Shown piece by piece: positions 1 to 8,671 of a DNA stretch of 64,000 nucleotides. How positions within the stretch are numbered: the first letter of the stretch is position 1; every line of letters begins with the position of its first letter. The DNA comes from Actinophytocola sp044466355 (lineage in GTDB: Bacteria; Actinomycetota; Actinomycetes; Mycobacteriales; Pseudonocardiaceae). Location of the stretch: contig NZ_JBITMQ010000002.1 in NCBI RefSeq assembly GCF_044466355.1, positions 1 through 64,000 of the forward strand, written 5' to 3'. A program made the position numbers and the translations under genes. The notes below the pieces were generated by a model. That model searched no databases and was not told the origin of the DNA. It worked only from the letters and a program-made list of their open reading frames with translations.

Positions 1-174
1 AACATCGATCTTGGTCGACGCTGTTCTAGCAGGAACCCCGTTGCCTATCTCAGCCGCCTTGACAACCCACCCACCGCCCTAACTGAACGGCATTGAGACT
101 AGCCCTGGTGTGACCAGCGGGAGCCGGGGTGCTGGTTTCTGTCACACAAGTGGGCTGCATGACTATTCGCTTGC

Positions 175-945
175 TTGCATGGTTACGCTGGCGATGTGTT
201 CGATGATCTGATGCGTGCCGGGTGGCCTGCCCTCGACGAGGTCGAGGTGGGCGGCTGGGTGGCGCGGTTCTCCGGTGGTGTCACCCAACGCGCCAACGCC
301 GTGGTGCCCGCGGTCGCGCCCCCGGACGTCGAGGCCGCGCTGCGGCAGGTCGAGGCGCTCTACGCCGCGCGTGGCCTGCCCGTGATCTTCCAGCTCGGGC
401 CGTCGGCTCAGCCGACCGGACTGGACGAGGTGCTGGCGGCGCGCGGGTACGAGTTCGGCTCGCCGACGTCCGTCCAGACCGTGACGCTCGGGCGGCTGGA
501 CGGCGGCGCCGGGGTGGAGATCGCCGACGCGCCGTCGGAGGAATGGCTCGACCTGTGGTGGCGGGTGGACGGTCGCGGTGACCGGTCCGCCATGGACGTC
601 GCGGTGAAGATCCTCGCCGGTGGGCCTGCCCTGTACGCGTCGCTGCGGGACGCGGGCGGAGTCGCCGCGGTGGGGCGGCTCGCGCTCGTGGGGGAGTGGG
701 GCGGGATCTACTGCATGGCCGTGCGGGAGGACGTGCGGCGGCGTGGGCACGGCGCGGCCGTGCTCTCCGGGCTGCTGCGTGCCGGGCAGGAGCGTGGGAT
801 CACGCGTGCCTGGCTGCACGTGCGCGCGGAGAACACGGCCGCGCTGTCGCTCTACGAGAGGTTCGGGTTCACCGAGGCCTCCCGGTACCACTACCGGTCA
901 CACCGTGGACAGGAACCGGTCGAGCACGTTCACCCCGAACCGTAG
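175..945 (+). CDS. GNAT family N-acetyltransferase (Rv0428c/cg3035-like)
   Basis: 256 aa from a TTG start; GTG at 196 or ATG at 211 are alternatives and no clear ribosome site decides. The C-terminal half is a GNAT fold: the acetyl-CoA loop reads VREDVRRRGHGAAVL (about residues 182-196), followed by the late motif AENTAALSLYERFGF. The N-terminal half with GGWVARFSGGVTQRANAV resembles the Rv0428c/cg3035 subfamily, which has an extra N-terminal domain. It would transfer an acetyl group from acetyl-CoA to an unknown amine. Its 3' end overlaps the convergent M20 hydrolase by 48 bases, so the last 15 or so residues (with EPVEHVHPEP) are read from the antisense of that gene and may be a recent C-terminal extension. 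Confidence 0.85.
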   Translation: MHGYAGDVFDDLMRAGWPALDEVEVGGWVARFSGGVTQRANAVVPAVAPPDVEAALRQVEALYAARGLPVIFQLGPSAQPTGLDEVLAARGYEFGSPTSVQTVTLGRLDGGAGVEIADAPSEEWLDLWWRVDGRGDRSAMDVAVKILAGGPALYASLRDAGGVAAVGRLALVGEWGGIYCMAVREDVRRRGHGAAVLSGLLRAGQERGITRAWLHVRAENTAALSLYERFGFTEASRYHYRSHRGQEPVEHVHPEP

Positions 946-2208
946 GCCCTCGATCGGCACCCGTTCGTCCACGCCGTGGGCCATCAGCTTGTGGTCGTGG
1001 CCCTCCGGGATGAACAGCGGCGCGAACCCGAAACAGTCGATGCCCAGCTGGGCGAACGCCTTCGCGTCCGTGCCGCCGCCCATGCAGAACGGCACCACGA
1101 CGCCCTCGGGGTCGAACGCGCGCAGGGCGTCGGCCATCGCGTCGAACCAGGGGGTGTCCACCGGTGCCTGGACGGCGTGCTGGAGCTGCACGAACTCGCG
1201 GGTCACGCCCGGTCCGAGGACGCGGTCGATCTCCGCCAGCAGGTCGTCCTCGGTGCCGGGGAGTACGCGGGTGTCCACCAGCGCGGACGCGACGCCCGGG
1301 ATGACGTTCACCTTGTAGCCCGCCGACAGGACCGTCGGTGTCGTCGAGTTGCGGACGGTGTTCTCGATGACCTTCGCGGCCGGGCCGAGGCGGCGCAGCG
1401 TCTCGTCCATGTCGTGCCAGTCGACCTCGATGCCCAGCGCGGGCGTGGCCCGTTCCAGGAACGCCCGCACCGCCGGGATGAGGTGCACCGGCCACCGGTG
1501 CGCCGCCAGCCGCGACAGCGCGTGGACCAGCCTGACCACGGCGTTGTCGTCGTTGCGCCGGGAACCGTGACCCGCCCGGCCCTGCGCGGTCAGGCGCAGG
1601 TGTGCCGTGCCCCGCTCGGCCGTCGCCACCGGGTACAGCCGGACCTCGTGGCCGTCGCGGTGCCGCGCGCGGACGGTGTAGCCACCGGACTCGCCGATGG
1701 CCGCCGCGCATCCCTCGAACAGGTCGGGGTGCTTGTCCACCAGCCAGTGGGCGCCCCACTCGCCGGTGTCCTCCTCGTCGGCCACGAACGCGAGCACGAT
1801 GTCACGCCGGGGCGCGATGCCCGCCGAGGACCACCGGGACAGCACGGTCAGCAGCGCCGCGCACATGTCCTTCATGTCCACGGCACCGCGGCCCCACACG
1901 AACCCGTCGCGGATCTCGCCCGCGAACGGGTGCACCGACCACTCCGACTCGTCCGCGGGCACCACGTCGAGGTGCGCGTGGACCAACAGCGGCGCCAGGT
2001 TCGGGTCACTGCCCGGCACCCTGACGACGACGTTCGTACGTGTCGGGTCCCGTTCCAGCAGGGTGGGGGTGAGACCGGAGTCGGTGAGGTGCTCGGCGAC
2101 GAACTCGGCGATCGCCCGCTCGCCGAGCAGGGACTTGCCGTCGCCGAGGTTCGTCGTGTCGAACCTGATCAGCTCGGCGCACAGTTCCTCGACCGCCAGC
2201 TCACCCAT
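898..2208 (-). CDS. M20/M25/M40 family zinc peptidase or deacylase
   Basis: 436 aa. Metal-binding and catalytic motifs of the M20 family are present: HAHLDVVP near residue 80, WGRGAVDMKD with the bridging Asp near 110-118, and DEED with the general-base Glu. GRAGHGSRRNDDNAV marks the dimerisation (lid) domain and MGGGTDAKAF carries a late metal-ligand region. The ATG at 2208 is chosen because it overlaps the stop of the upstream M55 gene in an 8-base ATGGGTGA overlap, so the two are translationally coupled; an in-frame ATG at 2226 is less likely. It probably hydrolyses dipeptides or N-acyl amino acids. With an M55 peptidase before it and a peptide importer on the other side, a role in breaking down imported peptides is inferred. 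Confidence 0.93.
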   Translation of the reverse strand: MGELAVEELCAELIRFDTTNLGDGKSLLGERAIAEFVAEHLTDSGLTPTLLERDPTRTNVVVRVPGSDPNLAPLLVHAHLDVVPADESEWSVHPFAGEIRDGFVWGRGAVDMKDMCAALLTVLSRWSSAGIAPRRDIVLAFVADEEDTGEWGAHWLVDKHPDLFEGCAAAIGESGGYTVRARHRDGHEVRLYPVATAERGTAHLRLTAQGRAGHGSRRNDDNAVVRLVHALSRLAAHRWPVHLIPAVRAFLERATPALGIEVDWHDMDETLRRLGPAAKVIENTVRNSTTPTVLSAGYKVNVIPGVASALVDTRVLPGTEDDLLAEIDRVLGPGVTREFVQLQHAVQAPVDTPWFDAMADALRAFDPEGVVVPFCMGGGTDAKAFAQLGIDCFGFAPLFIPEGHDHKLMAHGVDERVPIEGLRFGVNVLDRFLSTV

Positions 2209-3028
2209 AGCTTCCCTCCACGGCACCGCTCGCGATCGCGGTGACGATCTTGAACGCCTTCATCGCATCGGTCATCGACGCGGCGTCGAACCCGGCCCGT
2301 CGCACGTCGAGCTGCTCGACCGTGGGCACCACGGCGGCCGCCGCGGCGAGGTGTGCCGCGTCGAACTCGACCTCGATGCGGTGCCCGCTGATCGACCCGT
2401 CGAAACGTCCGGCCCGTGCCATGGCGGCGCGGGACTGCTCCTCGATGGCCGCCGCGGTCACCGCGGGCGGGGTGCAGATCGCCGCGTACCGGCTCACGCA
2501 CTCCTTCACCGCGACCGTCCGCGCGTCCGGCACGTAGTCTCCCGCATCCTCGCAGGTCAGGTCGTCACCGGTGACCAGGAGCACGGGCACGCCGTGTTCG
2601 GCGGCGAGCGCGGCGTTGAGCCTGCCCTCGCTCGCGTGGACGCCGTCGAGCCACACCCCCGTGATCTGGTTGGGCAGGTAGGTGTGGGACAACACCCCCT
2701 CGACCCCGGCGCCGGTGTGGTAGCCGAGGAAGACCACGCCGTCCACCCCGGAGTCGATGCCCTGCATCATCGAGAGCGGTTTGTGCCTTCCGGTGAGCAT
2801 CCGCGCCCGCGTGTCGAGGTCCTCCAGCAGCACGTTGCGCTGGCTGGAGTGCGCCTCGTTCACCAGCACGTCCGTGGCGCCGCCGGCGTACAACCCGGCA
2901 ACACAGGCATTCACGTCACTGGTGAACATCGTCCGGAACCGTTGCCACTGTTCCGTTCCGACCTGCACGTCCGCCGTCCAGGTGACGCCGGTGGCGCCTT
3001 CCATGTCGGCTGAAATCATGATCCGCAC
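2201..3028 (-). CDS. M55 family D-aminopeptidase (DppA-like)
   Basis: 275 aa from GTG at 3028. With this start the zinc ligands fall almost exactly where they lie in Bacillus subtilis DppA: Asp8 and Glu10 in SADMEG, His60 in NEAHSS, His104 in GYHTGAG, His115 in SHTY, and a Glu at 134 in HASEGRL. This strongly supports the start over the ATG at 3079, which would add an unrelated 17-residue tail. DppA is a self-compartmentalising D-stereospecific aminopeptidase acting on D-Ala-D-Ala and D-Ala-Gly-Gly, so recycling of cell-wall D-amino-acid peptides is the likely job. It is coupled to the M20 gene and divergent from the peptide ABC importer, an arrangement that parallels B. subtilis dppA with dppBCDE. 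Confidence 0.93.
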   Translation of the reverse strand: MRIMISADMEGATGVTWTADVQVGTEQWQRFRTMFTSDVNACVAGLYAGGATDVLVNEAHSSQRNVLLEDLDTRARMLTGRHKPLSMMQGIDSGVDGVVFLGYHTGAGVEGVLSHTYLPNQITGVWLDGVHASEGRLNAALAAEHGVPVLLVTGDDLTCEDAGDYVPDARTVAVKECVSRYAAICTPPAVTAAAIEEQSRAAMARAGRFDGSISGHRIEVEFDAAHLAAAAAVVPTVEQLDVRRAGFDAASMTDAMKAFKIVTAIASGAVEGSYG

Positions 3029-3130
3029 AACCGCACACGTTACGTCTTGGCACACGTTGCCGACACAGATTGACTTCAAGCACCCATAAGTGGTTACTTC
3101 CTCTCAACTTACGAGGAAGAGGTGATCATC
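3029..3130. promoter_or_regulatory. Divergent promoter region between D-aminopeptidase and peptide importer operons
   Basis: About 100 bases separate the two start codons, so both promoters lie here. On the plus strand TTGACT (3070-3075) and TTACTT (3094-3099) are 18 bases apart and could be a -35/-10 pair for the importer. The sequence GAGGAAGAGG just before 3122 is the ribosome-binding site; its distance favours the GTG at 3131 over the GTG at 3122. The region is AT-richer than its surroundings. No clear operator palindrome was found. Confidence 0.45.
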
Positions 3131-5017
3131 GTGAGATCGAGGCTACTGGGGCTCGGTGTCACCCTAATGGCGTCTCTGCTGGTCACGGCACCCGTCGCGG
3201 TGCCGGCCGCCGCGACGCCCGCCCCCGCGGGGGCAGCTGAGGCGGCGAGCAACCAGGCAGGCAAGATACTTCGGATCGGTGTCAACCGTGAGGTCGACAC
3301 GCTCAACCCGTTCATGTCCATCACCCTGATGGGTACAAGCATCCTCCGGTCCCAGTTCGAGTTCCTGACCACCTACAGCCAAGGCTCGATGACACCCGAG
3401 GGCGCGCTCGCCGAGCGGTGGGAGGTCTCGGACGACAAGCTGACCTGGACCTACCACATCCGCAAGGACGTGAAGTGGTCCGACGGCAAGCCGGTCACCG
3501 CCAAGGACGCAGCCTGGACCTTCCAGAAGATGCTGGACGACGAGGTCGCGCGGACTGCGAACGGCAGCTACGTGCAGCAGTGGGAGTCGGTCAAGGCCGT
3601 CGGCGACCACAAGCTGGAGATCAAGACCAAGGTCCCGCAGGCGACCATGGACGCTCTCGACATCCCGATCGTGCCGGAACACGTGTGGTCGAAGATGTCC
3701 GACATCAGCGCCGAACCCGAGTACCCGATGGTGGGCAACGGGCCGTACTACATCACCGAGTTCAAAGAAGCCCAGTTCACCAAGATGAAGGCCAACCCGC
3801 ACTACTGGCGCGGTGTGCCCAAGGTGGACGAGGTCCACTTCATCTACTACAGCAACTCTGACGCCTCGGTGTCCGCGCTGCAGAGCGGTGAGGTCGACCT
3901 GATCAACCCGCTCACGCCGACCCAGTTCGACGCGTTGCAGGGCGCACCGGACATCGCGCTCAACAACGCGCAGAACCGCCGGTTCAACGAGCTGCTGATC
4001 AACCCGGGCGCCGCCACCAACGACGGTACGCCGATCGGCAACGGCAACCCCGCGCTGAAGGACATCAAGCTGCGGCAGGCGATCGCCCAGGCGATCGACT
4101 CCAAGACGCTCGTGGACAAGGTGTGGAGCGGCTACGCCACCGAGGCCGCCGGGTACATCCCGCCGATGTTCTCCGACTTCGCGTGGAAGCCGTCGGGTGA
4201 CCAGGTGCGCAAGTTCGACCTCGACGCGGCGAACAAGGCGCTCGACGAGGCGGGGTACAAGAAGGGCTCGGACGGCATCCGGCTCGACAAGCAGGGCAAA
4301 CCGCTGAACCTCCGGCTGCTCACGCACGCCGAACGGGACGTCGACGAGAACGCGAGCCCGTTCATCAAGGGCTGGCTGAAGGAGATCGGCATCGAGGTCA
4401 CGGTCGAGCCGAAGTCGGACAACCAGGTCAACGAGGAAACCACCCGCGGTGAGTTCGACCTGGCGATCTCCGGCTGGAGCGCCAACCCCGACCCGGACTA
4501 CGTGCTCTCGCTGCAGACGTGTGCCAACCGGCCGAACGCCGACGGGACGGGTGCGACACCGGACTCGTTCCTGTGCAACGAGGAATACGACGCGCTGTAC
4601 GCCAAGCAGCTCTCGGAGTTCGACCGGAGCAAGCGGGTCGAGATCGTCAAGCAGATGCAGGAGATCCTGTACGAGCAGGCCACACTGGTGATCTTCGGCT
4701 ACGACAACGCGCTCGAGGCCTTCCGGACGGACACGTTCGAAGGGTTCCCGAAGCAGCCGACGGACAGCGGCGTGATCATGTTCCAGCAGAGCTACTGGGG
4801 TCTCCTCGGCGCCACGCCGAAGGGTGAGGGCCCGGTGCCCAGCTACGAGGGCGGCGGCACCGCCGCCTCCGGCGAGGACACCACCGAAGCGGCAGGTGAG
4901 GACAGCAGCAACACCGGGCTGGTCCTCGGCATCGTCGGTGGTGTGATCGTCGTCGTGCTCGTGGCGGGACTGCTGGTCGCACGGGGTCGCCGCAAGACCG
5001 CGGACGACCGCGAGTAG
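3131..5017 (+). CDS. Family-5 peptide ABC transporter substrate-binding protein with C-terminal membrane anchor
   Basis: 628 aa from GTG 3131 (see the ribosome-site argument upstream). An N-terminal signal peptide (LLGLGVTLMASLLVTAPVAV) ends in an Ala-rich stretch and has no lipobox Cys. The body is a DppA/OppA-type periplasmic-binding fold: EVDTLNPF, WEVSDDKLTWTYHIRKDVKW, VTAKDAAWTF and MVGNGPYYITEF are family-typical. After a Gly/Ser/Thr/Glu-rich linker there is one transmembrane helix (LVLGIVGGVIVVVLVAGLLV, about residues 594-613) followed by a basic tail ARGRRK, so the protein is anchored at its C-terminus instead of by a lipid. It begins a four-gene operon with two permeases and a fused ATPase. 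Substrate is inferred to be peptides, possibly muropeptides, from the neighbouring D-aminopeptidase. Confidence 0.95.
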   Translation: MRSRLLGLGVTLMASLLVTAPVAVPAAATPAPAGAAEAASNQAGKILRIGVNREVDTLNPFMSITLMGTSILRSQFEFLTTYSQGSMTPEGALAERWEVSDDKLTWTYHIRKDVKWSDGKPVTAKDAAWTFQKMLDDEVARTANGSYVQQWESVKAVGDHKLEIKTKVPQATMDALDIPIVPEHVWSKMSDISAEPEYPMVGNGPYYITEFKEAQFTKMKANPHYWRGVPKVDEVHFIYYSNSDASVSALQSGEVDLINPLTPTQFDALQGAPDIALNNAQNRRFNELLINPGAATNDGTPIGNGNPALKDIKLRQAIAQAIDSKTLVDKVWSGYATEAAGYIPPMFSDFAWKPSGDQVRKFDLDAANKALDEAGYKKGSDGIRLDKQGKPLNLRLLTHAERDVDENASPFIKGWLKEIGIEVTVEPKSDNQVNEETTRGEFDLAISGWSANPDPDYVLSLQTCANRPNADGTGATPDSFLCNEEYDALYAKQLSEFDRSKRVEIVKQMQEILYEQATLVIFGYDNALEAFRTDTFEGFPKQPTDSGVIMFQQSYWGLLGATPKGEGPVPSYEGGGTAASGEDTTEAAGEDSSNTGLVLGIVGGVIVVVLVAGLLVARGRRKTADDRE

Positions 5018-5029
5018 TAAAGGACAACT

Positions 5030-6055
5030 GTGTCGGACATCCTCACCCCGACTGAGGAGGCACTGGCAGAGGCTCCGTCACCCACCCGTGGTGGCGGAGC
5101 CCTCCGCTACGTGCTGACGAAGATCGGCGGCGGCCTGCTCAGCTTCGCGCTCGTGATCGTGCTGGGCTTCCTCCTCTTCCGTGCGCTGCCAGGCGACGTG
5201 ATCACGACCATGACCAGGGGTCGCCCGGCGACACCTGAGCAGATCGCGCTCCTCGAGCGGCAGTTCGGGCTCGACCTGCCACTGTGGCAGCAGTTCCTGA
5301 ACTACCTCGGCGACCTGTTGCGCGGCGACCTCGGCGACTCCTACGTGTATCGCGTGCCGGTGCTGCAGAAGATCGAGGAACGCCTCTGGCCGACCGTGCT
5401 GCTGGTCGGCGTGTCCACGCTGATCTCCGTGGCACTCGGGCTGTGGATCGGCACCCGGTCGGGGTGGCGGCGGGGGAGCCGGTTCGACCGGATCTCCACC
5501 GGCGTCGCCCTCGCCCTGTGGTCGACTCCGACGTTCTGGCTCGGCATGCTGCTGCTCGCGGCCACGACCGGGCTGTTCCCGACCGCGGGCATCGTCTACT
5601 CCGACACCCCGCCGGACTTCCTGTCCCAGGCACTCGACGTCGCCCACCACCTGGTGCTGCCGACGATCACGATGGTCGCCGTCACCTACGCGCAGTACCA
5701 GCTGGTGATGCGGTCGTCGCTGATCGAGGAGATGGGCGCCGACTACCTGACCACCGCCCGGGCCAAGGGGCTGCGCGACGACGTGGTGCGCCGCAAGCAC
5801 GCCGTGCCCAACGCCCTGCTGCCCACCGTCACGCTGGTGTTCCTGCACCTCGGGTTCGTGATCGCGGGCGCCATCAGCGTGGAGACCGTGTTCTCGTGGC
5901 CCGGTCTCGGCAGGCTGACCTACGACGCGCTCCGCGTCGGTGACCTGCCGTTGCTGCAGGGCACCTTCATCGTGCTGGCAGGCGCGGTGATCTTCATGAA
6001 CGTGCTCGCGGACCTGCTGTACCGCGTGCTCGACCCGAGGGTGCGTGCCGCATGA
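5030..6055 (+). CDS. Peptide ABC transporter permease (DppB/OppB type)
   Basis: 341 aa, GTG start 12 bases after the binding-protein stop, with AAAGGA as ribosome site. Six hydrophobic segments are visible. RALPGDVITTMTRGRPATPEQIALLERQFGLDLPLWQQF is typical of the periplasmic loop of DppB proteins, quoted here only as landmarks RALPGD and RQFGLDLPL. The EAA loop that contacts the ATPase is MGADYLTTARAKGL, followed by VVRRKHAVPNALLP. The protein forms half of the membrane channel with the next permease; their genes overlap by four bases (ATGA). Confidence 0.96.
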   Translation: MSDILTPTEEALAEAPSPTRGGGALRYVLTKIGGGLLSFALVIVLGFLLFRALPGDVITTMTRGRPATPEQIALLERQFGLDLPLWQQFLNYLGDLLRGDLGDSYVYRVPVLQKIEERLWPTVLLVGVSTLISVALGLWIGTRSGWRRGSRFDRISTGVALALWSTPTFWLGMLLLAATTGLFPTAGIVYSDTPPDFLSQALDVAHHLVLPTITMVAVTYAQYQLVMRSSLIEEMGADYLTTARAKGLRDDVVRRKHAVPNALLPTVTLVFLHLGFVIAGAISVETVFSWPGLGRLTYDALRVGDLPLLQGTFIVLAGAVIFMNVLADLLYRVLDPRVRAA

Positions 6056-6960
6056 CCGCTCCATCCCCGTCACCGCGGGCACTGGCCTGGCACCGCCGCG
6101 GTGCCGCGTTCGCCGCCGGGTGGCGCGAGTTCGCGAAGCAGCGCACCGGCCTGGTCGGCCTCGGGCTGCTCGTGGTGATCGTGCTGCTCGCCGTCCTCGC
6201 GCCGGTCCTCACCGACCGCGACGGGCTCGACGTCACCAAGGCGACCGGCGGCCGCCTGGAACCGCCGAGCGGCGAGTTCTGGCTCGGCACCGACCGGCCG
6301 GGCCGCTCCGTGCTGCTGCTGACGCTGTGGAGCGCACGGATCTCCCTGACCGTCGGGTTCGTCGCCACACTGCTGTCGATCGCGATCGGCACGGTCATCG
6401 GCATCCTGGCCGCGCACTACGGCCGGTGGGTGAACGCGGGCCTCATGCGGCTCACCGACTTCTTCCTCGTGCTGCCGTCGCTGGTGCTGGCGATCGCGCT
6501 GTCGACCGTGCTGGAACGCGGCATCGGCACGATCATCCTGGCCATCGGACTGACGTCGTGGCCGTCGGCGGCCCGGCTGGTCCGCGCCCAGACACTCACG
6601 ATCGAGGCCCGGCCGTACATCGAGCGTGCGAAGGCACTGGGCGGCGGGCACCTCCACGTGATCTCCAAGCACGTGCTGCCCGCGGTCATGCCGCTCGTGT
6701 TCGTGAACACGACGCTGGCCGTCGGCTCCGCGATCGTGGCCGAGTCGACGCTGTCGTTCCTCGGGCTCGGCGACCCCGACCCGATGCGGCCGTCGTGGGG
6801 TTCGATGCTGCGTTCCGCCTGGCTCGACTCGGCGATCATCGCGGGCGCCTGGTGGTACCTGTTGCCACCCGGTATCGCGATCGGCATCGTCGTGCTGGCG
6901 TTCACCATGTGCGGGCGGGCTCTCGAGACCGTCCTCAACCCACGACTGCGGGAGGGCTGA
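6052..6960 (+). CDS. Peptide ABC transporter permease (DppC/OppC type)
   Basis: 302 aa, starting in the ATGA overlap with the DppB-like gene. The N-terminal cytoplasmic OppC-N segment (FAKQRTGLVGLGLLVV) precedes the first helix; WLGTDRPGRSVL corresponds to the conserved G-TD-GRD motif of DppC. The EAA loop reads RPYIERAKALGGG with ISKHVLPAVMPLV after it, and a late loop STLSFLGLGDPDPMRPSWGS is typical of the family. It pairs with the preceding permease to form the translocation path. Confidence 0.96.
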   Translation: MTAPSPSPRALAWHRRGAAFAAGWREFAKQRTGLVGLGLLVVIVLLAVLAPVLTDRDGLDVTKATGGRLEPPSGEFWLGTDRPGRSVLLLTLWSARISLTVGFVATLLSIAIGTVIGILAAHYGRWVNAGLMRLTDFFLVLPSLVLAIALSTVLERGIGTIILAIGLTSWPSAARLVRAQTLTIEARPYIERAKALGGGHLHVISKHVLPAVMPLVFVNTTLAVGSAIVAESTLSFLGLGDPDPMRPSWGSMLRSAWLDSAIIAGAWWYLLPPGIAIGIVVLAFTMCGRALETVLNPRLREG

Positions 6961-6961
6961 C

Positions 6962-8587
6962 GTGCCGCTGCTCGAACTGCGGGACCTGTCGGTCCGGTAC
7001 CGCAACCGTGACGTCGAGGCCGTCCGCGGCGTCGACCTCACCCTGGAGGCCGGCGAGACGCTGGGCCTGGCGGGGGAGTCCGGTTGCGGCAAGTCCACGC
7101 TCGCCATGTCCGTGCTGCGGCTGCTGCCGTCCACCGCGGAGATCCGCGGCGAGATCCTCCTGGACGGCGAGGACGTCACCACGATGAAGTGGGGACGGCT
7201 GCGTGCGGTGCGGTGGACGTCGGCCGCGATCGTGTTCCAGGGCGCCATGCACGCGCTGAACCCGGTGCGGCGCGTCCGCGACCAGATCGCCGAGCCGATC
7301 GAGCTGCACAGCAAGACGCAGCTGTCCGCGTCGGCCATGCGCAAGCGGGTCGACGAGCTGCTCGCGCAGGTGGAGCTGCCGCCGGAGAAGGGCGACGCGT
7401 ACCCGCACGAGCTGTCCGGCGGGCAGAAACAGCGGGTCATGATCGCGATGGCGCTGGCGTGCGAGCCGCGGCTGGTGATCGCGGACGAGCCGACCACCGC
7501 GCTCGACGTGATCGTGCAGGCCCAGGTCCTCGCACTGATGTCGGACCTGGTGGCGAAGAAGGACATCGGGCTGATCATGATCAGCCACGACCTGGCGGTC
7601 CTCGCGTCGACGTGCGCCCGGCTCGCCGTGATGTACCAGGGCGAGCTGGTGGAGGAGGGTTCGTCGGCGCACGTGATCGCCGACCCGGCCCACACCCACA
7701 CCAAGACCCTGGCCGCCGCGTTCCCCACGGTCGGTGACCCGGTCTCCCGGTACGCCCCGGCGACCGCCACCACGCTCCCGGAGTCGGTCCCCGAACCGGG
7801 GGAGGAGCTGCTGGGGACCACGGACCTGCACGTCACGTTCCGCTCGCGAGGGGTCACGCACGCGGTCGCGGGTGTGGACCTGGCGGTGCGGCGCGGTGAG
7901 ATCGTCGCGCTGGTCGGGCAGTCCGGCTCGGGCAAGACCACCCTCGCCAGGACGATCCTCGGCCTGCAGCAACCGACGTCAGGTCAGGTGACCTACGACG
8001 GCAAGCCGTTGCCGCGGTCCACCCGTGGGCTCAAGGCCTACCGGCGCGAGGTGCAGCTCGTGCTGCAGGACCCGACGAGCGCGCTGAACCCCCGCCACTC
8101 CGTCTACGAGTCCATCGCCGAGGGCCTGCGCATCCACCGCGTCCCCGGCGACGAACGCGAACACGTGGCGGCGGCCCTCGACGCGGCGGAACTGCGGCCC
8201 GCGGAGGAGTTCATGCCGCTGTTGCCGCACCAGCTCTCCGGTGGCCAGCGGCAACGCGTGGTGATCGCGGGCGCCCTCGCGCTGGAGCCGAAACTGCTGG
8301 TGGCGGACGAACCGGTGGCGTCGCTGGACGCGTCCGTGCGCGGCGAGATCCTGGCGCTGCTGCTGCGACTGCGGGCCAACCTCGGCCTCGCCGCGCTGGT
8401 GATCACGCACGACCTCGGCCTGGCGTGGAACATCGCCGACCGGGTCGCGGTGATGTACCGGGGCGAACTCGTCGAGGTCGGTCCCGTGGACGAGGTGCTC
8501 AACGACCCCCAGCACTCGTACACGCGGTCGCTCCTGGCCGCCCTGCCGTCCACCCGCCCGAAGGAAACCGACGTCACGAGCGGGTGA
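6962..8587 (+). CDS. Fused peptide ABC transporter ATPase (DppD-DppF in one chain)
   Basis: 541 aa with two complete nucleotide-binding domains. Domain 1: Walker A GESGCGKST (near 39-47), signature LSGGQKQR, Walker B LVIADEPTTALD, H-loop MISHDLAVL. Domain 2: Walker A GQSGSGKTT, signature LSGGQRQR, Walker B LLVADEPVASLD, H-loop ITHDLGL. In many bacteria these are two proteins, DppD and DppF; the fusion is common in actinobacteria. Both ATP sites look intact. One base separates it from the permease gene. It powers peptide uptake at the inner face of the membrane. Confidence 0.96.
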   Translation: MPLLELRDLSVRYRNRDVEAVRGVDLTLEAGETLGLAGESGCGKSTLAMSVLRLLPSTAEIRGEILLDGEDVTTMKWGRLRAVRWTSAAIVFQGAMHALNPVRRVRDQIAEPIELHSKTQLSASAMRKRVDELLAQVELPPEKGDAYPHELSGGQKQRVMIAMALACEPRLVIADEPTTALDVIVQAQVLALMSDLVAKKDIGLIMISHDLAVLASTCARLAVMYQGELVEEGSSAHVIADPAHTHTKTLAAAFPTVGDPVSRYAPATATTLPESVPEPGEELLGTTDLHVTFRSRGVTHAVAGVDLAVRRGEIVALVGQSGSGKTTLARTILGLQQPTSGQVTYDGKPLPRSTRGLKAYRREVQLVLQDPTSALNPRHSVYESIAEGLRIHRVPGDEREHVAAALDAAELRPAEEFMPLLPHQLSGGQRQRVVIAGALALEPKLLVADEPVASLDASVRGEILALLLRLRANLGLAALVITHDLGLAWNIADRVAVMYRGELVEVGPVDEVLNDPQHSYTRSLLAALPSTRPKETDVTSG

Positions 8588-8671
8588 ACCCCCGGTCTCG
8601 ACTGGTGTCACACCGTGGTTCACGGTCAGTATTGGAAGCGACACTCAAGGTGAGACCTTGGGGGTCGCTCG

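Noticed and set aside
976..2244. Long plus-strand frame across the M20 gene
   Set aside because: Arg/His/Val-rich antisense shadow without motifs; the minus strand has clear M20 catalytic motifs.
8584..8622. GTGAACC...GGTTCAC as a terminator after the peptide ABC operon
   Set aside because: Arms of 7 bases are about 25 bases apart and no T-tract follows.
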